In this document: piece after piece, positions 55,513 to 64,000 of the stretch | How positions within the stretch are numbered: the stretch's first letter is position 1 | How the letters are laid out: every line of letters starts with the position of its first letter | Assembly: GCA_029204225.1 (NCBI GenBank) | Contig: CM055095.1 | Span: 61,981,910 to 62,045,909, forward strand | Direction of reading: 5' to 3' | Length of the DNA stretch: 64,000 nt | From: Diphasiastrum complanatum | Lineage: Eukaryota > Streptophyta > Lycopodiopsida > Lycopodiales > Lycopodiaceae | Notes under the pieces: generated by a model | Database searches by the model: none | What the model was told of the DNA's origin: nothing | Seen by the model: only the letters and a program-made list of their open reading frames with translations | Translations under genes and position numbers: made by a program

Positions 55513-58250
55513 TCATAAGTTAATCTTTATGCATTGTTCAGTGTTCTTAATTTTGAATGATAATCTTAGGTATTTAATACAGTGTATGTGAAGTTTTTCT
55601 CCGTGTTGTTGGTTTTTTTTGAGTTTGTGATGATGCTTTTTAAGAAAATCAAATGCCAAGTCATAATGCTCAATGCTTGAATCTACCAACGATGTAGTTG
55701 ATGGGTTGTTTTGAATTACGCCTTGCTGATTTTCGAGATTGTTCCAATCGATGTCACTGTTTTGTTTTTGTTTTTTGTAGTCATAGTTGAATTTTGTTTT
55801 GTTTTGTGATATGATTTGTATGTTTTGGTAATAAGCGTCGTGCCATGATTGGCTGGTGCTTTTTAGATTTTGTTCAAATTCTACGAATGGCATATACAAA
55901 AGTAGATGCTCTTTGTAATAGTTTTTTGGATCTTTGTGCATGTTGTAATTGACAAATCGAATGATTTGAGGAATTGTTCTCTTTTTTACTTGCTTTCCAT
56001 TGTCAATGTAATGTGCGACATATTCATAAAGACAAAATTCGTGGTAGCAAATTTTTCTTGACATGTAGTGATCAATTTTTTATTTGCATTTGATGTCGAT
56101 AGATGAAGGTTCCAACACTTGAAGTTGGTGTTTTAAAAAAAAAAACAAATGCTCGTTCGTCTTCCGAAATGATCATGTTGTATTGTTGAGTGGAAGTGAT
56201 AAAACTATAAAAGCAGCTAATTGTGCACTCATTTGTTGTGCGTTAAGGAACCTATGCTTCTAAGATGATTTAGTGTATCAGTATTGTTTAAAATTGATCT
56301 AGACAGCATCTTTTCAGGCTTTTGTCAAGGTATTGTCGACTTTTGTCATGTATGATGTGCAATAGCTTGTTGCCGCATAAGGATCTAGGATGTATTATGG
56401 ATGTCCATGTTTGCATTCCACAAGAAGCTAATTTGAGGATTGAAAGGATTTGTGTATAAATCTTTTGGATGCTTTTTAAAAAATATTGTTGGTTTTTGAA
56501 TGGTTGTATGTAACGCTTGTATGTACTCGAATTCATCGAGTTCAATGGATGTTATAGCGGCATCTATCTCTATGTCTGCATTTATTTCCTCAATTTTCAT
56601 GTACACATTACTACATATATGCTCATAAAAGTATTTTGTTTCTATATTTATGTTTTCATCAAATGGGCGCAATATTTTTATCTTTGTCATGGGTGGTTTT
56701 GAAAAGTGAAACCTGCATTTGGTTTTGTTTTTCTTATTGCATGTTTTTTTAATGTCTATGGGTTTGTATTGTTTTACAATCATGTTGTAGCATGTTGTTG
56801 TTTGTACATATGTGTTTGTCCAAAAAGTGTTCTATTTCGTGATCATGATTTTGTCCAAAAATTGGCGCATTTGAAGTCCATATTATGCCATGGTCGTGTT
56901 GGCTTCCGCGGTTTTGAAACTCGGTCACAAAGAAGTAGTCGTCAATTTTACCGACAATGGAATTTTTTGTTCTTATAAGTTTTTGAAGAGCTTGAATTTT
57001 GAAATTGTAGTATCGGGCGCATGTTACTGGATCAATTCTTACAAGTCATTTGAAGTAGGCAGATTTTGTTTCAAAATTTTCACGATCGACAATATTTTTG
57101 TTCAAGATTTCAAGGCTTTTCATTGATATTGGCCAATGTACTTTAGCGCATGAAAGTGTGATAAAAAATGTCAAAGGACCGAGTTGATTCATCATTGCAA
57201 ATACGTTTCGTTTAAGGTGTTGTTTGTAATTTGGAGATGTTTGAATGTTTTGAAAGTCTTGATATCCTATTTTTGAATGCAATATTTGTTCTATGTTTGT
57301 GTCTTGAGATACGGTTCCTACAGTCAATGGTGGATGGGGTTTCATTGCACCTTTTCGCAAGCGTATCCATATCGATGATAGTACTTGATGTATCAATATT
57401 TTGATTGCTTTGTAGAAGATGTTAGGTATGTCCTGATACAATTTGTATTCGTAATGTAAGATCTCCCATTTGGCAATTTTTTTGGTATGGGAGCTTGTTG
57501 CTCATCACCATCTTTCTTTTGTGGCCATAAAACAATGTTGGAAAATTTACTTCTTCGCTACAAGTATCTTGATACAATCCTATTGAATTATGACCCTCGC
57601 ATGAAGCAATTGCTTTATAACAATTGTTGGGCGGTTGTGAAATTGTCGACGAGAGTGTCTGTTTCCAAATCTTCATCATCGACTTTGTTTCTCTCATCTT
57701 CATAACTGTTTGTTTGAAGAGTTTCATGTTCTTCTTTGTCATGTTGTATGTACTTGTGGAAATGTGTTATCCAGTCATTATTGATTTTCACATTACATTC
57801 ATTGTATAATGGTGTATCACATAATTATTTTAAAGCTTGCATCAATATGATTGGTCTTACTATTCCGCTCATATATGCAGACTTGTATTGCATTTTGCGT
57901 CATAGTGCAACAACTACGGAGGCACTTTTGTCCATGAATCATGGTAGCACATTTTGCACTTTATCTAGATTTGCAACGACATTGATAATACTTTTGGTAA
58001 TGCCCAGTTGTTCTTCAAATGAGAGATCTCTTATTTGTGAGAATGCAATCTGTGGTGATACAAAGCGTTCTTCTAAGTCATTGAGTTTAGTTACTTTACT
58101 CAATGTCTTGTTGGTGGAATATTTCATTGGTGATGCATATTTAGGCAACATTTCTTTTGATATTGTGGTTTTGCAAGATTTGCATATCTTTCTTACATGA
58201 ATGTCAGTTATTTGTTTTGTCAAATAATGTTAATTTTTCTAAGTAAGCGA
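55513..58250 (-). pseudogene. Helitron Rep region (animal-type)
   Basis: Read from 58223 downward in several frames: C..C zinc region with ERFVSPQIAFSQIRDLSF; LYQDTCSEEVNFPTLFYG; IFYKAIKILIHQVLSSIWIR; GYQDFQNIQTSPNYKQHL; FAMMNQLGPLTFFITLS; DPVTCARYYNFK; YFFVTEFQNRGSQHDHGIIW with the HUH pair H-D-H (56887-56901); CRFHFSKPPMTKIKIL; WNANMDIHNTS; DPYAATSYCTSYMTK with the two Tyr (about 56343-56372); SAQLAAFIVLSLPLNN; and the linker IIRFVNYNMHKDPKNYYKEH, LLLYMPFVEFEQNL. This is the complete order of a Rep domain plus linker to the helicase. The wording matches animal and protist Helitron/Helentron proteins more than typical plant Helitrons. Frameshifts throughout show it is dead. Confidence 0.85.
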
Positions 58251-58499
58251 TTACTCTCTCTGTGAGAGTACAGACTTAGAAATTGAAAAATAATCTATCA
58301 CAACAAATGCATCTTGTTTTAGAAAAATCATTGATTCTTTCTTTGTACTTAACAATTCTTTTTGAAATTTCCTCTATGGTTTTGTATGAAATCTTTAAGA
58401 GATATTTCTTGCTCACTGAAATTGGTTAGTGGATTCATTATTGTATTTTTCGCTTCGTTTGATACTTGATGATATCCGTTTGTTCTTATGAAATCAAGA

Positions 58500-58800
58500 T
58501 TCACAATGTTGAAGACCATAATTCTCAATATTCACAATCAGTATCTCGTAATATTCGTTTTTCAATATTCGCAATTTCACATCTGTATTTAGAATGTTCA
58601 CGTTCACTATTCACGATCACTATTCAGAATCTTCTCAATATTCATGCTCAATATCTCATAATATTCGTTTCTCAATATTCGCAATTTTACATCAGTATTC
58701 ACAATGTTCACAATCAGCATTCGTAATATTCACGATCATTATTCACAGTATTCACAATCAAAATCTCAAAATCTCTGTATCTCAATATTCGCCATTTCAA
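58500..58800. repeat. 110-bp tandem repeat built of AATATTCRC words
   Basis: ATTCGCAATTTCACATC-like anchors at about 58566, 58676 and 58787 are 110-111 bp apart. Each unit contains several ATTCAC/AATATTC words. It lies just upstream of the Helitron coding region on its - strand, so it may derive from an N-terminal repeat region of the protein or its 5' UTR. Confidence 0.65.
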
Positions 58801-60829
58801 ATCATTTCAAACCACCAATAAAGTAGTCTTCATGACGCATATCTGTAAATTCAACCATTTTTTCATCTGATGTCGAAGACACTTTCTATATGTCCTACAA
58901 AAGAAAACACAATCGCAAAATTTAAATTGGATAAATATTGTGTGTTATTAATGAAAACTTTTTGATAAATTATATTTGTCACAAAACCATAATAACTAGA
59001 ATTGCCTACCTCAAGTAAAAACAAAACAAAACAAAACGTAATATATGAGCTTTGACCATATTTGATACTATTTGTTAATGAGACAATGAAGCTACTAGGA
59101 GATGGATGAAAGATAAAGTTCAACTTACTAAAATTTGTTCAATGTAGATTTTGAATCTCAAAATTGGCCTTTTTGTTATTCAGTCAAATGTAGATTGCAA
59201 AATCTGCATACAAACAATTTCTAAAATCAAACATCTTTCTAAGTTTCTCACTCTGAGACTTAACCTTATACAAAATATTAATACAAGAAATAAACTATCT
59301 TACGTATAAATATTGATAAAATTTCATGACGTCCAATTTTTTAAAAGTTTCCTAATATTCAAAAAGCTAAATGGCAGCTGTAAGTTTAAACTTCAATCGT
59401 GTTTCACATTTTCTAACATCTAATATCTTGTCATCTAATATAAATTTGTTGCTTTCAACAACCAACTAACATAATAACGTTCTTGTGTCACAAAATCAAT
59501 CACAAACTCAATAATCTCACCTATAATCCATCGTGCATTAAATAAAATTATTCCTCGAATACTTTCAGAATATCATATCGTTTGCAAATCCAACTTTTGT
59601 TGTAGCACATGTTACACGTTTGATTACTACATCTCAATTGCAAGAATCGTTGTTGCAATATTGTGACATCGCACCTATAGCCACATGATCTATCAAAGAC
59701 AGTATCCTAAGTCGAGGGATTTTTTGTTTTGTGATATTTCACACCGTGGAATTGAATCTCTTACATTTTGTGTCTTTTTATCCTTCTTGGCAGCTTTGAA
59801 CTCATTGAATCTGGCCAAGCTTTTTGGCTTAAGATTTTTTTAAGGTAATCAATAAATATTGACCATTTTAAACACTTCCCCAGTTGTGAACAACGCATCA
59901 TATATCTTCCTAGCTTCCCTTCATCTCTTTCAGAAGCTTGGATGGCAACAAAAAATATCTCTTTCAATGGCATATTTGAAATTTATTTCTAGCTCTGGGT
60001 TTGAAAAACCTCATAAAACAAAAAAAAAATCATATATAAGTTTCAGCTGCTTGTTCCACTTCCAATTGTTTTTCTCTATGCTACCTTATCCTTTTGGAAG
60101 GCAGAAGAAATTCTCTTATTGAGAGCAGTCTACTGGGATTTGTTTCCTAGAATAGTTGAACATGTGTCATCCTGGCACACCACACCTCCATTCATGTTCC
60201 TATTTTGAACTTAATGATCATGGCTATACTTGTTTCATCTAAGCCTCAGATTCGGTTGATATTGTACCCGCTACTAATTACCGGATGGATTCATCTTTAG
60301 AGGATCATGAGGATGTGTTGTCTATGGAGACACCACATGCAAGTCTAACATCGACAACGATTGTATTGAAAGTTTGGATCGATAGATGATCATGAATTGT
60401 GATTCATAGTACAATGCAATCTTTACTAACTACGGTTCTAGTATATTTTTTTGGTTGTCACGAGAGAGTGGACAAAATGAATTCAAAACTTTTCCTGATT
60501 AATATGGTATACTACATTGAAATATTTTCTCATGGGAGACAAATTTATGTCCTCAATGTTGTGGGCACTAGATAGCTGCTGAGATAGCTAGTGACTTTGG
60601 AGTTGAGCATTCAGATGCTCTTTCATGCTATAAAAGTTATAACTAAGGCTTGAACGATGAAACATCGAACAATTAAAGCCTTATCACTACAACAAACTTT
60701 GAATTTTTACATAAAGTTTGTTTTTTCTCGTATGAGTTCTCTCATAAAATTGAGCCACTCACAATAATATCTGGATACTCTGATGCCTCGTCGCTATGCA
60801 TCAGAGTAAATCAATGATCTATATATGTC
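58801..60829. other. Mostly non-coding; one short unrecognised coding-like patch
   Basis: On the - strand 60000-59740 reads FSNPELEINFKYAIE, KIYDALFTTGEVFKM, ARFNEFKAAKKDKKTQ in shifting frames, possibly a broken host or Helitron-borne gene. 59385-59460 shares about 80 bp of diverged sequence with 61960-62035 (CAATCGTGTTTCACATTTTC type). Otherwise nothing is recognised. Confidence 0.3.
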
Positions 60830-61440
60830 TGCAGCCATTTCTATTGTGGAGCAGTACTGAAGAATCAGTTGTCTTGAGAAACCTTTTCCCGAATGAAATG
60901 GTATTGGATTTTTATGTGCTTTGACTTGCCATGAAATATGGGATTCAGCGACAATAAAATATAGCTCAAATTGTCACACAAAATGGTAATAGGCTGAAAC
61001 TGAGTATGATGTAAGTCATGGAGTAATAACATGATCCATATAGCTTCTTTTGAAGCTTGGCATGCTGCAATGTACTATGCTTCGGTTGAAGAAAGCGCAA
61101 CTGATTTCTGTTTTCTTGAGTTCCACGAGATTGGTCCCCCTGCCAGAAAGAAACATAACCCGGAAGTGAGGCATTTTCTCCCCAATCTGAGTTGGAGTAG
61201 CCTTGAAGAACCATTGGGTCGATAGCTTTTCCACCATAGCATAAAACGTGATCTAAACTTTCTTGAATGTACTTCATCACTCTCTTTAATGCTTTCCAAT
61301 GCAAGATTCCAAGATTAGACATGTATTGACTTAATGTACTAACAATGTATGCTAAATTTGGTCTGGTGCACAACATGGAATACATTAAAGATCCTATAAG
61401 TGAATGATAAGGGTACTTCACTTTCGTTATCTGCACAAAA
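60830..61440 (-). pseudogene. Ty1/copia RT tail and RNase H (-)
   Basis: The - strand reads KYPYHSLIGSLMYSMLCTRP, NLAYIVSTLSQYMSNLGILH, LQGYSNSDWGENASLPGYVS, (frame change) LAGGPISWNSRKQKSVALSS, ACQASKEAIWIMLLLHDLHH, LNPIFHGKSKHIKIQYHFIR and ends near IEMAADIY. The RNase H order is complete, with two frame changes. PPT and LTR do not follow: similarity ends at about 60830. Confidence 0.85.
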
Positions 61441-61680
61441 AGGTTTGGTTAATACTATACTTGGATACATTGGTGTATCTGCAATCAGACATATGAAATT
61501 TTTCTAGATATTTCTACTCAAACTCGCCTTCTAACTTTCCCACACTTTCAAAAAGTGTTTATTCAAATGAAATTTAGACTAATGAACTTTGAAAAGTCAA
61601 TTTCTACGTCTAAAAACAAAGTTGCCCTCAATATCCAAATGTGGAAATATAGCAAATATGATCAAACTAATTAAATATTT
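61441..61680. other. Short non-coding spacer
   Basis: AT-rich with no recognisable frame. It leads into the endonuclease-like fragment. Confidence 0.3.
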
Positions 61681-61684
61681 CACA

Positions 61685-61865
61685 CTCCCTCTTCAACTAG
61701 TTTTAGCAGCAACTCTATACAACTCTCAACTTGACCACATTTGGACAAATTGCAACAATCATGAATGCCAATCTGGTTCGACTTATGCATATTGGTCTGA
61801 TCACTCTCCAATATACTTCTACTACAAAATGAAAAGCCACCAAGCAACTTTCATTGCTCATGAAT
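61685..61865 (+). pseudogene. Endonuclease-like C-terminal fragment (Helentron-associated type)
   Basis: The frame reads ATLYNSQLDHIWTNC, then ECQSGSTYAYWSDHSPIYF followed by YYKMK. The pattern (T)..QIDHIWTN ... YW(S/T)DH.PIY is the end of the exonuclease-endonuclease-phosphatase-like domain that accompanies animal-type Helitrons/Helentrons and some LINEs. The SDH Asp-His pair is kept. It is on the opposite strand from the Helitron at 55-58 kb. Only about 60 residues remain. Confidence 0.5.
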
Positions 61866-62046
61866 GAAGAACATATATTTGAAGTTCATGTTGTAACTCC
61901 ACCTTTGATGACATATAGATTCAAATATACAATAATAGTAATAAAACTAAATCTCAAGTATATGTTAAAACTTCAATTGTGTTTCACATTTACTAACACT
62001 TACCATCCTTTCATCTAACATAAAAACAATTTGTTTCAATTTACCT
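61866..62046. other. Non-coding spacer with repeat of 59385
   Basis: It contains a diverged copy (about 61960-62035) of sequence at 59385-59460, both with TTTCACATTT(A/T)CTAAC and CATCTAA phrases. Confidence 0.4.
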
Positions 62047-62115
62047 AAGGAGGAGTTGTGGCATAGAAGGTTGGGTCATCCTAACTTTAAGTCTATGTCT
62101 TCTATGGTCAAGAAT
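62047..62115 (+). pseudogene. Copia GAG-preintegrase crumb
   Basis: EELWHRRLGHPNFKSMSSMV is the conserved LWH.RLGH..F..M block. It is cut at about 62110 by the inverted copia leader. Confidence 0.75.
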
Positions 62116-62743
62116 TCTTGGCTCTAATTCTAGGACAATTTCAAAAGACTATGATTCATCTTTTTCCAGCTTCAATTGATGTTCCACAACCTCCTACCAT
62201 CCAATTTCATGAAAAAACAAGCAAAAATCATGAATTTTAGCCCTTTCTAGATTTTTTCACCACGCCCAGTTGAAATTCAATGGCAAGAACGTTTTCCAAA
62301 TCCACATGCAATCCAAAATACAGAGTTATGACCAACCAATTGATCTGAACTTGCTGGATTTTGAGTTCTACCATCAATTTTGTGCCAAAATCATGGAAAA
62401 CAAGCCAAATTTGGCCACAAAAGAGCCTAGAATCCAAATACATGGGAAGATCCAACATGCAACCTGAATTACAACTACTTCAAAGTGAATTAACTTGATG
62501 GAAATTTCAGATCCATAACTAGTTTTGAGCTACACATGCTAAAACTCCAAAAAGACACCAAATTGTTTTCCTAGCACAATTCTCCATAAACTACAATGAA
62601 ATCTGAGAGAGATATGGATCATGCAAATTGAAATTGGAAAGATCCACCAATTTGCAACCTTGCTCCTCTCCTTGGATGAGAATACTAGTTGAATACCACC
62701 AAGCTCCAATGAAAAGCACCACCTCTCCAAAGTTGTAAGCCTT
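62116..62743 (-). other. Leader of the inverted copia element
   Basis: It is the reverse complement of 21358-21990 with scattered changes. It follows the primer site when read on -. Confidence 0.75.
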
Positions 62744-62755
62744 GCTTTGATACCA
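62744..62755 (-). other. Primer binding site, one mismatch
   Basis: The reverse complement reads TGGTATCAAAGC, with A for G in the usual TGGTATCAGAGC. Confidence 0.8.
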
Positions 62756-62756
62756 C

Positions 62757-63278
62757 TATAAGGGAAGCTCCTTAGATCCTGCTTACAAATCACAAACACA
62801 ATGATAACACACTATGGAGAAACCACCCAACCAAGTAGATGCATCCAATCAAACTCTAGAAGCCTCACCCCCAAGCCAAGGAACAAGAAGCATGAATGTA
62901 GAGTGAGAGCCTGGCAATGAATCCACAACCATAATGAGGAGTAGGACGAGTTTGGACCCAATATATAGAGCCAAAAGCATCTTGGGCACATAGCCATGCA
63001 TAGCCCTAAGTTTCCTATACATAGATTCACCTAGAATAGAGTCCTAAACATGGACCAACTATTCATAGAATTGCTATTGATAACTCTACACATGCATACA
63101 CTGTCTCATACCTTGTCCAAACTCCATTTAGTGTGTTCTGGGCCTCACAAGGATATTAGTTACTTTCGGGTCACACGTCCAGTATGACGTGGCATAACTA
63201 ACAACTTGTTTCATTGGAGTACCGTGTATCCAAGACTAGGAGTATACTGTATCCTATGTACTGGTCATGTACATAACA
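62757..63278 (-). repeat. Copia LTR (TGTTATG family), - copy
   Basis: It is the reverse complement of 20838-21344, starting TGTTATGTACATGACC at 63278. It directly abuts a copia protease frame on + at about 63280. Confidence 0.82.
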
Positions 63279-63284
63279 CTTCAT

Positions 63285-64000
63285 GTGTGCTTGCTAATGA
63301 TGGAGATATAGATCCATGGTGGATTGATAGTGGAGCAAGTTCACACATGAATTTTCACAAAGAGTACTTCACTTGTTTGTTGGCATATAGAGATAACAAG
63401 AGGGTGATCTACACGGCCAATGATGGTGAGTGTGTAATCAAAGGGATTGGCACAATTCCTATTTCTCTTTCTACAAATAGGAATGTTCATTTGGAGGATG
63501 TTTTTTTCATTCCATCTATTACCAATAATCTACTTAGTGTGAGTCAATTGCTAAGTAAAGACCTCAAAGTTGAGTTTGATGAAGATGCTTGTATGACCAA
63601 AAGGAAGGATATCTTGATTGCAAAAGCTAAAAGGAAAGGGAAATTGTTCAAACTAGATGCTTGTGTTATTGTTAACCAAGTTGGATGTGTTGCAAGAGAG
63701 CAAATACCATGAAGTGTATGATGTTAAATTCAAGAATGCAAATGAGAACCAATTTTCCACAAAGATCAAGTGCTTAAGAAGTGACAATGGTGGAGAGTAC
63801 ATATCTACCAAAGTTTAAGGCTTTTTGTGATGAGCATGGAATCAAGAGGGAGTATACAACACCAAGGACCCCACAACAAAATGGAGTGGCCGAGAGGAAG
63901 AATAGGACTTTATGTGAAAGTGCCAAAGCCATGAGGTTAAGTGCTAACCTCAATAAGCCATTTGAGATCAAGCTTTGTTGTGTGCTAATTTCTTGTGCAA
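63285..64000 (+). pseudogene. Ty1/copia protease and integrase core, running off the window
   Basis: The frame shows the protease PWWIDSGASSHMNFHKEY, GECVIKGIGTIPISLS, DVFFIPSITNNLLSVSQL, then KGKLFKLDACVIVNQ. At about 63715 it jumps to the integrase: FKNANENQFSTKIKCL, RSDNGGEYISTKV, TPRTPQQNGVAERKNRTL, CESAKAMRLSANLNKPF. The D of DNGGEY and the E of NGVAERKNR are kept. The GAG-preintegrase block and integrase N-terminus (LWH.RLGH, HSD.CGP) are deleted. Stops and frameshifts follow 63712. The 3' end lies outside the window. Confidence 0.88.

Noticed and set aside
56706-56978. Hydrophobic + strand frames over 55-58 kb
   Set aside because: They are shadows of the Helitron Rep on the - strand, whose motifs are unambiguous.

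Overview
The window is AT-rich, repeat-dense nuclear DNA from a land plant. No intact host gene, rRNA, tRNA or CRISPR array was recognised. The plant assignment rests on many Ty1/copia elements primed by the plant-typical initiator-Met tRNA site TGGTATCAGAGC (at 5761, 8557, 21346, 39043 and 41128), on Ty3/gypsy elements, and on LINE debris. A Penelope-like reverse transcriptase and a Helitron with animal-type motifs make a non-seed plant with a large genome (fern or lycophyte) the best guess. That last step is inference.

Layout. 1-7455: a copia element (RNase H tail, PPT and LTR on +) split by a complete 4.9-kb non-autonomous LTR element on the - strand (1674-6588). 7456-13600: LINE tail, a rearranged copia gag/integrase, a gypsy protease fragment, and two short copia LTRs in opposite orientation. 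13605-16150: a (TC)n microsatellite plus a 2.4-kb non-coding unit carrying a dispersed 15-bp motif. 16165-19350: two copia fragments. 19354-24700: gypsy LTR pieces, a copia LTR with leader, and a gypsy RNase H/integrase piece. 24700-28500: leader and LTR-like sequence with unrecognised coding-like segments. 28509-32389: a gag-only gypsy element with an unusual primer site. 33487-39470: an unrecognised ORF, a third gypsy LTR and a decayed copia element. 40865-46791: the only full-length copia element with a perfect target duplication (AATTC), inactivated by stops, frameshifts and loss of key residues.

47340-50310: a minisatellite, two long (GA)n tracts and a Penelope-like RT whose 5' half is inverted against its 3' half, as expected from twin priming. 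50330-54624: a copia IN-RT fragment (-) and a long gypsy pol (+). 54633-58250: a decayed Helitron Rep-helicase (-) whose helicase is fused in frame to a copia gag. 58500-62115: a 110-bp tandem repeat, copia RNase H and an endonuclease fragment of the type linked to animal Helitrons. 62116-64000: an inverted copy of the 20.8-kb copia LTR and leader, then a copia protease/integrase running off the window.

Nothing here forms a working operon or pathway. The genes are remnants of independent transposons cut by nested insertion, internal deletion and chimeric joining. The most unusual items are the split Penelope-like element with its (GA)n/(TC)n context, the animal-type Helitron with its helicase-gag fusion, and a modular gypsy LTR present in three differently deleted forms.
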